The position numbers and the translations under genes were made by a program. Under the pieces are notes generated by a model, which was not told the DNA's origin, ran no database searches, and was given only the letters and a program-made list of their open reading frames with translations. A stretch of DNA of 64,000 nucleotides from JACMRP01 sp047302465 (GTDB lineage Bacteria; Bdellovibrionota; Bdellovibrionia; Bdellovibrionales; Bdellovibrionaceae), in NCBI RefSeq assembly GCF_047302465.1, contig NZ_CP178621.1, positions 310,001 to 374,000 on the forward strand. Direction: 5' to 3'. Of this stretch, positions 1 through 8,424 are shown piece by piece. Position 1 is the first letter of the stretch, and the number at the start of each line of letters is the position of its first letter.

Positions 1-459
1 GAGGTAAATATTCAAGAGGTGGACAATGCGGTCAATCAAGCTCGTAAAGAGGTTGAGGGACGCTACGATTTCAAAGGCAGTCAGGCTGAAATTCAGTGGG
101 ACAAGAAGGAAATCATACTCTTAGCCGAGGACGACTATAAGATCGAAGCCATGGGAAGCATCCTCCAATCTAAGCTCCACAGACGTGGAGTTGACATCAA
201 ATCGTTTAAATTCGAGAAGGCCGAGCCAGCTGGTGGCAAGATGCTCCGCCAAAAGCTTACGATGGTACAGGGGATCGAAAAAGAGGTCGCTAAGGACATC
301 GTAAAATTGATTAAAGACTCTAAGCTAAAAGTCCAGCCCCAGATTATGGACGATAAAGTTCGTGTAACAGCTAAGAGTATCGACGAGTTACAGGAAACCA
401 TTGCCAGAGTTAAGGCTGGGGGTTTCGCGGTTCCTTTACAATTCAACAATATGAGATAG
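1..459 (+). CDS. yajQ: YajQ family nucleotide (cyclic di-GMP) binding protein, 5' partial
   Basis: The frame is open from base 1 (EVNIQEVDNA...) and stops at 457-459, so the window edge removes only the first few codons of a protein of about 160 residues. The family signatures EGRYDFKGS near the N-terminus and PLQFNNMR at the C-terminus are clear. YajQ proteins are small cytosolic two-domain ferredoxin-like-fold proteins; some members bind cyclic di-GMP and act with transcription factors, and whether this one does cannot be told from sequence. The GTG at 19 is an internal valine, not a start. An RRM gene follows on the same strand after about 125 bases with its own ribosome binding site. Confidence 0.95.
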   Translation, partial: EVNIQEVDNAVNQARKEVEGRYDFKGSQAEIQWDKKEIILLAEDDYKIEAMGSILQSKLHRRGVDIKSFKFEKAEPAGGKMLRQKLTMVQGIEKEVAKDIVKLIKDSKLKVQPQIMDDKVRVTAKSIDELQETIARVKAGGFAVPLQFNNMR

Positions 460-584
460 GAATTTCACTTGCGCGTTTTATAGGCTGTGATAAGTTGGGG
501 ATAGTTATTAATGTCCCGCGTTCGATGTTCCTAGAGTCTTTTTTTGCTCGTGGCTTCCGCGGTCTAAGATCCCTGGAGGTACCC

Positions 585-950
585 ATGGGTAAAAAGTTAT
601 ACGTAGGAAATCTTCCTTACTCAATCGACGATGCTCGTCTTCACAGCAAATTCGCTGAATTCGGCGCTGTTGCTTCTGCTAAAGTTATCACTGACCGTGA
701 AACTGGCCGTAGCAAAGGTTTCGGATTCGTTGAAATGGATTCTGACTCTGAAGCTGATGCAGCTATCGAAAAATTGAACGGCGCTCAACTTGATGGTCGC
801 GCTATCAACGTTTCTGAAGCTCGTCCACAAGCTCCACGTGAAGGTGGCGGCGGTCGTGGTGGCTTCGGCGGCGGCGGACGCGGCGGTGGCGGCGGACGTG
901 GCGGCTTCGGCGGCGGCGGACGTGGCGGTGGCGGCGGTGGTCGTTACTAA
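585..950 (+). CDS. Glycine-rich RNA-binding protein (RRM domain with RGG tail)
   Basis: This 121-residue protein has one RNA recognition motif: RNP2 is LYVGNL at residues 5-10 and RNP1 is KGFGFVEM at 44-51. Residues 86-121 form a Gly/Arg tail of repeated GGGGRGGFGG-like blocks. The ATG at 585 is chosen because GGAGGT lies at 575-580 and the RRM begins at once; the frame is open further upstream, but that part is not RRM-like. Proteins of this cyanobacterial/proteobacterial Rbp type are single-stranded RNA binders, often cold-induced. The 5' leader is long enough to carry control, but I see no defined element. A strong hairpin terminator follows at 1007-1038. Confidence 0.93.
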   Translation: MGKKLYVGNLPYSIDDARLHSKFAEFGAVASAKVITDRETGRSKGFGFVEMDSDSEADAAIEKLNGAQLDGRAINVSEARPQAPREGGGGRGGFGGGGRGGGGGRGGFGGGGRGGGGGGRY

Positions 951-1006
951 TTAGCTGCCATTTAGCAGGTAATTATACGCTCGGACTTGTCATTTAAGTC
1001 TTAATT

Positions 1007-1038
1007 AGAGTCTCATGGAATACATGAGACTCTTTTTA
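1007..1038 (+). terminator. Intrinsic terminator that overlaps the tesA-like start codon
   Basis: An 11-bp perfect stem (AGAGTCTCATG at 1007-1017, CATGAGACTCT at 1023-1033) with a five-base loop is followed by TTTTATTTTT. It is well placed to end the RRM transcript. Both candidate start codons of the next gene (1015 and 1024) lie inside the stem, and the U-tract encodes its signal peptide. Confidence 0.85.
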
Positions 1039-1626
1039 TTTTTAGCAATAGTATTTTCTGTTTCTCTCTCTTCTGCTCAATCAAAAAAGCTCCTTGTTCT
1101 TGGAGACTCTCTTACTGAAGGCTACGGCGTCGCTAAAGACCAAGCCTTCCCCGCAGTCCTTGAAAAGAAAATCCACGAAGGTGGGAAAAAAGAATGGACC
1201 GTTATCAATGCGGGCGTCAGTGGTTCCACCACAGCTTCGGGCATTAGCCGCATGAAGTGGGCTTTTAAAAACAAACCAGACTTGATGATTCTTGCTCTTG
1301 GTGCGAACGATGGTTTGCGCGGCCTCAAGGTCGAAGAGAGCGAGAAAAACTTAGGACAGGCCATCGAGTATGCTCAAGAGCAAAAGGTCCCTATAGTCCT
1401 TGCAGGACTTTTTATGCCTCCGAACTATGGCAAAGAGTACACCGAGAAATTCAAAAAAATGTATGTGTCTTTGTCGAAGAAATACAAAGTCACTTTGATT
1501 CCATTTGTCTTGGATAAAGTGGCTGGAGATCCCAAGCTGAATTTGGCCGACGGTATTCACCCGAATGAAGCCGGTCACAAAATTGTCGCGGAAACTGTTT
1601 ATCAAGAAATCAAAGGTCTTCTATGA
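1015..1626 (+). CDS. GDSL-family arylesterase/lysophospholipase (TesA-like), secreted
   Basis: This protein of about 200 residues begins with a hydrophobic signal peptide (RLFLFLAIVFSVSLSSAQ). It has the SGNH hydrolase blocks: GDSLTEGYG with the catalytic Ser, a Gly block around NAGVSGST, LGANDG, and DGIHPNEAGH with the catalytic Asp and His. TesA enzymes are periplasmic thioesterases/lysophospholipases. The ATG at 1015 or 1024 may be used; neither has a good ribosome binding site and both lie in a terminator hairpin. The gene overlaps the next ABC ATPase gene by four bases. The tesA-ybbA-ybbP neighbourhood also occurs in Escherichia coli, which supports the identification. Confidence 0.92.
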   Translation: MEYMRLFLFLAIVFSVSLSSAQSKKLLVLGDSLTEGYGVAKDQAFPAVLEKKIHEGGKKEWTVINAGVSGSTTASGISRMKWAFKNKPDLMILALGANDGLRGLKVEESEKNLGQAIEYAQEQKVPIVLAGLFMPPNYGKEYTEKFKKMYVSLSKKYKVTLIPFVLDKVAGDPKLNLADGIHPNEAGHKIVAETVYQEIKGLL

Positions 1627-2288
1627 GTCTTGTCATTCAAAATCTGGAAAAGGGCTTCAATCAAGGCGAAGACAAAGTCACCGTCCTTGCTGGCCTTAAT
1701 GCTGAAATCAAACAGGGCGAAGTCGTCGCAATCGTCGGTCAATCCGGAAGCGGCAAATCCACGTTGTTATCTTTGCTTGCAGGCTTAGATCAAGCTGATA
1801 AAGGAGCCATCCTTGTTGATGGGTCTGACTTAAGTGGAATGAATGAAAAGCAAGTGACCGAGTTTCGCGGGCAAAACATTGGGATCGTTTTTCAACAGTA
1901 TCACTTAGTATCGCATTTAACAGCGGTCGAGAACGTGATGCTACCTATGGAAATTCTTGGTAAAGACGAAGCAGAAGCGAAAGCCACTGCCTTATTGAAA
2001 GAAATGGGCTTAGAGCATCGTCTCAATCAGTTTCCTAGCAAGATGAGCGGTGGCGAATGTCAACGCGTGGCTATTGCCAGAGCTTTGGCTGTGCAACCTA
2101 AAATCTTGTTAGCAGATGAACCTAGCGGAAACTTGGATGTTCACACGGGTGATAAAGTGATGGACGTTTTTTTCGATGCTGCCAAAAAATATAAAATCAC
2201 GACGATCTTGGTGACCCACAGTGAGGCTCTTGCCAAACGTTGCCAGCGAGTCCTAAGACTTTCTGAAGGAAAACTGCTGGAGGCCTAA
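1623..2288 (+). CDS. ABC transporter ATP-binding protein (YbbA/LolD type)
   Basis: The 221-residue protein is a complete ABC ATPase. Walker A GQSGSGKST is at residues 39-47, the Q-loop is FQQYHLV, the signature is MSGGECQRVAIARAL, Walker B is ILLADEPSGNLD, and the H-loop is THS. It belongs to the MacB/LolD/YbbA group that pairs with FtsX-type permeases. Its ATG overlaps the tesA-like stop codon (ATGA), which implies translational coupling, and the permease gene starts two bases after its stop. Together the pair probably drives substrate release from, or mechanotransmission across, the inner membrane; the substrate is unknown. Confidence 0.95.
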   Translation: MSLVIQNLEKGFNQGEDKVTVLAGLNAEIKQGEVVAIVGQSGSGKSTLLSLLAGLDQADKGAILVDGSDLSGMNEKQVTEFRGQNIGIVFQQYHLVSHLTAVENVMLPMEILGKDEAEAKATALLKEMGLEHRLNQFPSKMSGGECQRVAIARALAVQPKILLADEPSGNLDVHTGDKVMDVFFDAAKKYKITTILVTHSEALAKRCQRVLRLSEGKLLEA

Positions 2289-2289
2289 G

Positions 2290-4839
2290 ATGTTCTTTAA
2301 GTGGGTGGCCCGCGAACTTCTTCGCAGTTGGAAGTTCGGTTTATTCTTCATCTTTAATCTGAGTCTAGGGTTGACTGGCTATGTGTCTTTAGAAGCTTTC
2401 AAAGTTTCTTTGCAGGACAGCCTTCGTGAAAATTCTAAATCCATTCTTTCTGCTGACTTGGCGGTTTCTGCTCGTAGGGCTTTAACGGACTCTGAAAAGA
2501 ATCAAATACAATCCGTAATGAGTACAGACGCTGAAATGAGCGAGAGCTATGAATTCTTTGCCATGATGAGTTCGGCGCAAGGGTCCCGCTTGGTCATGGT
2601 GCGGGCGATCGATCAGAACTATCCATTGTATGGCCAACTGGTTTTAGGTTCTGGCGAGAAGATCGTACAAAGCACTCCTGAAAAAGAAATTCTGAAAAGC
2701 GAATCGACATGGGTTTATCCCGAGCTGATGGCGCAAATGGGTCTTAAGAATGGCGATGAAGTTCAATTAGGACAATTGAAGCTGAAGGTCGCGGACTCGG
2801 TTGGCAAAGATGGGACGCAAACTTTTAGAGCCGCTGCTTTGGCCCCGCGAATTTTTATTAGTCGCGAGCTATTGGCAAAATCCGGGCTTATTCAATACGG
2901 CAGTACTTACTCTGTTAATTACTTTTTTAAACTGAAGAACGATTTGCAGGCCGCAGAGAAAAGCGAAGCTTTGTTAAAAGTTCTGACGGATCCGGCTATC
3001 CGAGTTGAGACCTCACAAGGAGCTGGAGAAGATTCGGGCCGTCAGCTTGGATATTTGTCAGATTACCTAGGACTTGTGGCGATCATAGCTCTATTTATGT
3101 CAGCGCTTGGGGCCGCTTACCTATTCCGCTTATTCATGACTCAAAGAATGCGAGAAGTTGCGATTTTGCGTAGCCTTGGATTGCAAGCGACCAATGCTGT
3201 CAGTTTGTATGCTGTGCAAGTCACAGTTCTTGGATTTTTATCTTTGATACCAACAGTGCTGGTTGCTTCGGTGGTGTTGCCGCTACTAAGCCAGTTGTTA
3301 GCAAGTCTAACTCCATTCAGTCTTAGTCCGACAATGTCGTGGCGAGCCGTGTGGATGGCGCTAGCGCTGGGTGTGGTTGGAAGCTTTGTGATTTGTTTGC
3401 CGTTTCTATTGAAAATTCGCGAACTCAAACCCACAAAGCTTTTCGCAGAAGAAAAGTTTTCTTCCGATATCGAGATTCGTAAGCCCTGGGTGTTTTTGCC
3501 AGGTATTTTGTTGTTCTGGGTGTTGGCTGTCGCTCAGTCGAACTCGTTTAAAATGGGTTCGGTTTTTGTTGGGGCCTTCTTCGCAGTGCTTTTGGTGTTG
3601 TTCCTGACAGGTCTCTTATTATTGCTTGTGTTGAAATCCTTTAGAAATGCCAAAAATTGGATTTCTAAATATTCACTCTTGGGACTTTCGCGTCGTCGCG
3701 CTAGCAGCCTTGCGATCTTTATCGCATTGGGGCTTGGCTCTTTGTTGATTAATATTTTACCGCAATTAAAAAACAGTTTGCAGAACGAATTCAAAACAGA
3801 AGAGGCTTCGAAGATTCCAAGTCTTTTTATGTTTGATATTCAAGATGAGCAAATGCCAGCTTTGCAGGACTTGTTGAAGCAGGAAAATATTCAAAGCATC
3901 GGGTATTCGGCTCTTGTGCGTGCAAGAATCCTGAAAGTGAATGGCCAAGAATTTGAACGCAAAGTGGAAGAGGGCGGTTTTAAAACCCGCGAATCCGAAG
4001 CTGAGGCCCGTTTCCGTAACCGGGGTGCGAATCTGTCTTACCGAGAGAAAATTTCGGATTCAGAGACTATCTCCGAAGGCCGTCCGTTCTCGGGTGATTA
4101 TGATCCGAGCAAGCAAAAGTATCCCGAGGTTTCTATCGAGTATCGCTTTGCGGACCGGTTGGGAATCAATGTTGGCGATGTAATGACCTTTGACGTTCAG
4201 GGGGTCGAGATCGAAGGTCAGGTTATTAACCTTCGTAAAGTGAAGTGGACAAGTTTTCAGCCAAACTTCTTCGTGCTTTTGCAAAACGGGGTCTTGAATG
4301 AGGCTCCGAAGACCTTTATCACGGCTTTGCCAAAGATGAGTGAAGCACAAAAAGATACGCTGCAGTTAAAGCTAGCAAAGGCCTTTCCGAATGTTTCCAT
4401 CGTCGATGTGCAAAGAACGGTGAATGAAGTATTGAAAATTGCGGATCAAATGAGTTGGTCTTTAGAGCTGATGGCGGCGCTAGCCCTATTCACGGGCTAT
4501 GTAGTTTTGTACTCGATCGTAAGCAGTCAAATGCGTCTTCGCCGTTGGGAACTCAATATGCTCAAGGTGGTTGGTGCCAGCTTTGGTGCGGTTTCCAAAT
4601 ACCTGGTGACCGAGTTTGTAGTCCTTTCATTGGGGGCAGGGCTTATTGGGGCGGGCTTAAGTGTCTTTGTTAGCTACTTTATTTCTTACTATGTCTTTGA
4701 AGGCAGCTTTGTGTTTAGTTGGATGTGGCCTCTGTGGACTGCCCTTGGGGTTTGCGGATTAAGCGCGTTGATTGCTTATCTAGCCAGTCGCCAGGTGGTT
4801 CATGAAAGTCCGCTTGTGATTTTGCAGGAAGAGCGCTAG
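2290..4839 (+). CDS. FtsX-like ABC transporter permease (YbbP-like)
   Basis: This 849-residue inner membrane protein has an N-terminal membrane helix (LFFIFNLSLGLTGYVSL), a large periplasmic domain, and a cluster of helices around residues 260-385. More helices follow near 395-450 and a second periplasmic domain, then a last FtsX-type block at about 715-830. The doubled FtsX core and size match YbbP rather than the shorter LolC/MacB proteins. The motif MREVAILRSLG and its C-terminal relative LRRWELNMLKVVG are the coupling-helix regions that contact the ATPase. It follows the ATPase gene with a one-base gap and probably forms the transporter with it. Confidence 0.93.
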   Translation: MFFKWVARELLRSWKFGLFFIFNLSLGLTGYVSLEAFKVSLQDSLRENSKSILSADLAVSARRALTDSEKNQIQSVMSTDAEMSESYEFFAMMSSAQGSRLVMVRAIDQNYPLYGQLVLGSGEKIVQSTPEKEILKSESTWVYPELMAQMGLKNGDEVQLGQLKLKVADSVGKDGTQTFRAAALAPRIFISRELLAKSGLIQYGSTYSVNYFFKLKNDLQAAEKSEALLKVLTDPAIRVETSQGAGEDSGRQLGYLSDYLGLVAIIALFMSALGAAYLFRLFMTQRMREVAILRSLGLQATNAVSLYAVQVTVLGFLSLIPTVLVASVVLPLLSQLLASLTPFSLSPTMSWRAVWMALALGVVGSFVICLPFLLKIRELKPTKLFAEEKFSSDIEIRKPWVFLPGILLFWVLAVAQSNSFKMGSVFVGAFFAVLLVLFLTGLLLLLVLKSFRNAKNWISKYSLLGLSRRRASSLAIFIALGLGSLLINILPQLKNSLQNEFKTEEASKIPSLFMFDIQDEQMPALQDLLKQENIQSIGYSALVRARILKVNGQEFERKVEEGGFKTRESEAEARFRNRGANLSYREKISDSETISEGRPFSGDYDPSKQKYPEVSIEYRFADRLGINVGDVMTFDVQGVEIEGQVINLRKVKWTSFQPNFFVLLQNGVLNEAPKTFITALPKMSEAQKDTLQLKLAKAFPNVSIVDVQRTVNEVLKIADQMSWSLELMAALALFTGYVVLYSIVSSQMRLRRWELNMLKVVGASFGAVSKYLVTEFVVLSLGAGLIGAGLSVFVSYFISYYVFEGSFVFSWMWPLWTALGVCGLSALIAYLASRQVVHESPLVILQEER

Positions 4840-4849
4840 TTAGTAGCCT

Positions 4850-5860
4850 ATGAAAAGTGCCGAGATTTCAAAAGCCGTAGAACTCCTTGCAAAAGGACAG
4901 GTCGTGGGGATGCCCACCGAGACCGTCTATGGGTTAGCTGCGCGTATTGATTTGCCAGCAGGGATCGAGGCTATTTTTAAAACCAAAGAGCGTCCGTTCT
5001 TTGATCCTTTGATCGTGCATGTTTCTGAGTTAAGCCAATTACAAAATGTCACAGCCGGATTTCCTGAAGTGGCTAAAGCTTTGGCTGATAAATTCTGGCC
5101 AGGTCCCTTGACGATGGTTTTGCCAAAGAATGCAAAATTGAATTCGATGATTACATCGGGACTAGATTCAGTAGGTGTGCGTATGCCCGCACATCCTGTG
5201 GCTTTAGATTTGATTCGTGCCGTGGGGGTGCCGCTAGCAGCACCAAGTGCGAATAAGTTCGGTAAAACCAGCCCGACTTCGGCAGCTCACGTGCGCCAAG
5301 AGTTTCAAAAGGAAAATGTTTTTGTTCTTGAGGGCGGGGACAGTCAGATCGGGATCGAATCCACGGTTTTACTTGTAAAAGAAAATGGCGGTAAAAACAC
5401 GTTATCTGTTCTTCGTAAAGGTCACGTGCTTAGATCCGATATTGAAAAGTATTTGTCGTCTCAAGGTATCGCTTTTGAATTTGTCGAGACGGTGGATAAA
5501 AAAGAATCGCCGGGGCATATGAAGCATCACTATATGCCGCCAGTACCTTTGATTTTGTGCTTGGATCCAAAGAAATCTTTAGAAGACTTGAAGAAGCTGA
5601 TTCAATCAAAGATGTCAGAGCTTCCAGATAAGATCGAAGAAGTTGCGATCGTGAAGCCTAAAGGCGAAATCCACAATATCGCTATCATGAAGCTGTCAGA
5701 GGACCCATTACTTGCCACACGAAGCTTTTATGCTCAACTACGTGACTTGGCAGCTCAGAAGCCAGATTGCATTCTTCTATACAAAGAAGTTGCTCACAGC
5801 GGGGAACGCTGGGAGAGCCTCTATGATCGTGTTAATAAAGCCGCAAGTTTGATTGTTTAA
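4850..5860 (+). CDS. tsaC: L-threonylcarbamoyladenylate synthase (Sua5/TsaC, long form)
   Basis: The enzyme makes threonylcarbamoyl-AMP from threonine, bicarbonate and ATP for the t6A37 modification of tRNAs that read ANN codons. The 336-residue length is that of the two-domain Sua5 form. The YrdC domain carries PTETVYGLAA, KTKERPFFDPLIVHV, WPGPLTMVLP and APSANKFGKTSPT. The linker SPGHMKHHYMPPVPL is the Sua5 signature that leads to the C-terminal domain. The start lies ten bases after the permease stop and has no strong ribosome binding site, so coupling to the upstream group is likely. The stop codon overlaps the stop of the convergent desaturase gene within TTAA. Confidence 0.95.
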   Translation: MKSAEISKAVELLAKGQVVGMPTETVYGLAARIDLPAGIEAIFKTKERPFFDPLIVHVSELSQLQNVTAGFPEVAKALADKFWPGPLTMVLPKNAKLNSMITSGLDSVGVRMPAHPVALDLIRAVGVPLAAPSANKFGKTSPTSAAHVRQEFQKENVFVLEGGDSQIGIESTVLLVKENGGKNTLSVLRKGHVLRSDIEKYLSSQGIAFEFVETVDKKESPGHMKHHYMPPVPLILCLDPKKSLEDLKKLIQSKMSELPDKIEEVAIVKPKGEIHNIAIMKLSEDPLLATRSFYAQLRDLAAQKPDCILLYKEVAHSGERWESLYDRVNKAASLIV

Positions 5861-6819
5861 GAAGCTTCTTGAGGACTCAGAGTCTGTCTAGATTCCGCGT
5901 GACTCACGCCGTGTACGGTCTGTAAGTCTCTCCAGACTGAATTTTCTGTAGTAAAGAACGAGCTGTTATTATGTGCAAGGTCTCTGTAAACGGGGTGCTT
6001 GCAGAAATCCTCATGCAAGGATTTTAAGTTGTAATAAGGAACACTTGGAAACATGTGATGGGCCAAGTGGTAGTTCACGTTGTGAGGACTGAAGAAAAAG
6101 GTCTCTGCAGGATGTGCTAAAATATTTCTGGTAGCATTCATTTCGTGAGATCTCTTTAAACCGAAATGTTCTGCTATACTGCGAATACGTTGAAACAACG
6201 GAAAGAAAGTCATTAGCGGAACTGCCCAGAACAACAAAAACTCTTTCCAAACACCGAAGGCAGAAACTAAACCAAGAACCGCCACCCAGTAGACGGCCTT
6301 TCTCCATTCAGTCGTAGAGCGAACCATCGCGACTACCCACTCTATGCCACCCATATAAAGCTGACGGAGAAGAACTTGTGCAATTTTCGATTTGCTTTGA
6401 GGAAACTGCCACTCTGGATGTGCAGCTTTACGAACCCAATCAGGATCCTGTTCTGTATTCGTATGGCGATGGTGGGGAAGATGGCCATTTCTATAATCTA
6501 GGGTCGAAAAAAGGATCGGGTAAGATGCAAAGACGTCACTTATAAAATCATTGAGTTTCGTATTTTTGGAAATACGAAAGTGAGCTCCTTCGTGCATGAT
6601 GACCAAAAGGGCATGTTGTTTTGCTGCTATGATAATTACTGCTAACAAATAGAAGGGTGGAAAAGACGTCGCCAAATACGCACAAGCGATGATGGTGGCC
6701 CAATCAAAAGAAATCGTCGCTAGCTGACGAAGTGGGCTTACTTGAGAGTGTTTGATGACGGCTTTGCGTGTCTGTGGATCTTTTTTAAATGCCTCGACAG
6801 AAGAAACGTCGCTATTCAT
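5857..6819 (-). CDS. Membrane fatty acid desaturase family protein
   Basis: This 320-residue protein has the three histidine boxes of membrane di-iron desaturases: HEGAH, HLPHHRH and HLAHHMFPSVPYYNL. Hydrophobic stretches lie between them (for example TIIACAYLATSFPPFYLLAVIIIAA). Such enzymes introduce a double bond into an acyl chain or act on related lipids such as sphingoid bases or carotenoids; the substrate cannot be read from the sequence. AAGGT lies seven bases before the ATG at 6819. The gene appears monocistronic, and its stop is shared with the convergent tsaC stop. Confidence 0.92.
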   Translation of the reverse strand: MNSDVSSVEAFKKDPQTRKAVIKHSQVSPLRQLATISFDWATIIACAYLATSFPPFYLLAVIIIAAKQHALLVIMHEGAHFRISKNTKLNDFISDVFASYPILFSTLDYRNGHLPHHRHTNTEQDPDWVRKAAHPEWQFPQSKSKIAQVLLRQLYMGGIEWVVAMVRSTTEWRKAVYWVAVLGLVSAFGVWKEFLLFWAVPLMTFFPLFQRIRSIAEHFGLKRSHEMNATRNILAHPAETFFFSPHNVNYHLAHHMFPSVPYYNLKSLHEDFCKHPVYRDLAHNNSSFFTTENSVWRDLQTVHGVSHAESRQTLSPQEAS

Positions 6820-6940
6820 ATATTACCTTTTTAAAAATACTTATCGCTTCTGATTAGGGGAATCTAAAGCAGGAATTTAACAAATTTCTATCAAGTAATA
6901 ATCCTGCTTTGTGAGCAGACGGGGCAAATAAACTAAGTTT

Positions 6941-6958
6941 GTCTAATTAAATTTAGAC
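6941..6958. promoter_or_regulatory. 18-bp inverted repeat upstream of the desaturase gene
   Basis: GTCTAA and TTAGAC flank an AT-rich six-base centre, about 120 bases upstream of the desaturase start and in the gap after the lipoprotein gene. It could be an operator for a lipid-responsive regulator, but no known consensus was matched. Confidence 0.3.
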
Positions 6959-7027
6959 TATTGTCTCGGGGCTATTGAAGCCATTGAGGTCCGGACGGAG
7001 TGCGGCGAATTGTCTGCATTGAACCCA

Positions 7028-8263
7028 CTAAAATTTTTGAACGAAGCGTACAGTGGTTGGCGATTTCGGGGATTTCATAGAGAATTCTTTTCCCGTCGCT
7101 GTCAGTACTAGCTGATCTGTTACCGAAATCCAACTCGGCATAAAGCGCACAAAACGATAGGTCTTTAAGCTCTCTTTGCCATCGACATCCATTTTCTCAT
7201 TATACTCTTTGAAGCTTTCATCGATCTTGTCGCCTTCTTCCCAAAAGCTTTTTGCAATATAAAATCCGCCAACGAGCGGGAGAGTAAAGAGTTCGCCACT
7301 GCCGCTGCCGCCACCATGACTTGCGATTACAGCCATAACGTACAGTCCACCCAAACCGACAACAGTGCCAAGAACAACACCGGTTGCACGAATTGTATTC
7401 GCGGTCACAAATCCAACTGAGCGCTGAGCCCCCTTGCCAAGCTGAATTCCGTAGTATTGGCTCATGTAGTTGGATTTTGAAATTTGCTCGCGAATCAAAG
7501 TATTGCGAACTTGATGGCGCTCAAACCAAGGCAGCGTAGGATAGCTGATAGTAACAGTCGGTTTTTCTTTATCTTGTTCGAAGCCTGGCAGGGGTTCGCC
7601 GAATTTCCAAGTGACCTTGGGACCCGTGCCTTCGAAGGCGATGCTAAGTTCTTTAGGTGCGGTTTTTTGCTCGATCCACGGTAGTAAGTTTTTGTCTTTT
7701 GTAAGTTCGTAGGCTTTTCTTATGTCTACTTGTGCTTCATTCCATTCGCCAAGGGCAGTCCAAATACCCGCAAGCCAAGTTCGAAGGGCCGGATCATCAA
7801 AATGTTTTTGATCAGCTTTAAAGAAGGTCTCTAGGAAGTAAGATGCTTGCTTGGCTTCAACGCGGGCTTTGTCCCACTGCTGGTTGCGCATGAAGTACAT
7901 CGAACTTATCAAATGCATGACGATTATTTCATGCTCTGCCGGAATGTAGCCCTCTTCGCTTTCATTAAAAAAGAAGTACTCAGTTTCGCGACTGAGGCTG
8001 ATGTATTGGCGCGAATCCAAGGTGTGGGCTTGGGCAAGAAGGTCGTCTTGATTGGTTTCGCCTGCCCAGAATCCTAACCATGATTTCTCGATCGATGTGA
8101 CAAAACCGCCGTGTTCTTTCTGCGGAAATTGCTCAAGAGCTTTTTGTGGATCTGAAAACTTAAAAGCGGCTTCAGAATATTTGTATTCAGAATCGCGAAT
8201 AACTTGAGTACTCGTACACGCCAGAAGAAACAAAGGAAGAAGAAGCAAGACGATGTTTTTCAT
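7028..8263 (-). CDS. Outer membrane-type lipoprotein with TPR-like N-terminal half
   Basis: This 411-residue protein starts with a lipoprotein signal (MKNIVLLLLPLFLLAC); Cys16 would be lipidated and followed by T and S. The next 190 residues are helical and TPR-like (for example DKARVEAKQASYFLETFF and WNEAQVDIRKAYELTKD). Around 290-330 there is a hydrophobic Gly-rich stretch (VVLGTVVGLGGLYVMAVIASHGGGSGSG) that may insert in a membrane. The layout resembles the uncharacterised COG3014 lipoproteins. Its function is unknown. It is transcribed alone, away from the BlaI locus. Confidence 0.8.
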   Translation of the reverse strand: MKNIVLLLLPLFLLACTSTQVIRDSEYKYSEAAFKFSDPQKALEQFPQKEHGGFVTSIEKSWLGFWAGETNQDDLLAQAHTLDSRQYISLSRETEYFFFNESEEGYIPAEHEIIVMHLISSMYFMRNQQWDKARVEAKQASYFLETFFKADQKHFDDPALRTWLAGIWTALGEWNEAQVDIRKAYELTKDKNLLPWIEQKTAPKELSIAFEGTGPKVTWKFGEPLPGFEQDKEKPTVTISYPTLPWFERHQVRNTLIREQISKSNYMSQYYGIQLGKGAQRSVGFVTANTIRATGVVLGTVVGLGGLYVMAVIASHGGGSGSGELFTLPLVGGFYIAKSFWEEGDKIDESFKEYNEKMDVDGKESLKTYRFVRFMPSWISVTDQLVLTATGKEFSMKSPKSPTTVRFVQKF

Positions 8264-8377
8264 ACATTTAGGCTAACGAACAGCCTTTTGATGCACAAGA
8301 AAAACCACCTTTTCACACTGCGCGGTAGTTTCTAAGTATTTGAACTCATTAATTTTTACAATGTTACAAAAACATCT

Positions 8378-8391
8378 ACTACGGATGTAGT
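8378..8391. promoter_or_regulatory. BlaI-type operator, copy 1
   Basis: ACTAC-N4-GTAGT is an inverted repeat like the TACA/TGTA dyads bound by BlaI/MecI repressors. It abuts TTGACA (8391-8396), a perfect -35 hexamer, and its centre is 22 bp from that of copy 2, about two helical turns. Confidence 0.75.
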
Positions 8392-8398
8392 TGACAAC

Positions 8399-8414
8399 TA
8401 CTACGCTTGTAGTA
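8399..8414. promoter_or_regulatory. BlaI-type operator, copy 2, over the blaI promoter
   Basis: TACTAC-N4-GTAGTA has six-base perfect arms and lies between the TTGACA at 8391-8396 and the blaI ATG at 8425. A -10 element at about 8413-8418 would put transcription start at or next to the ATG, so the operator would block the promoter and the mRNA could be nearly leaderless. Confidence 0.78.
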
Positions 8415-8424
8415 AGTTTGTTTC

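Noticed and set aside
495..584. N-terminal extension of the RRM protein from 495
   Set aside because: No ribosome binding site fits that start and the extension is not RRM-like; GGAGGT supports 585.
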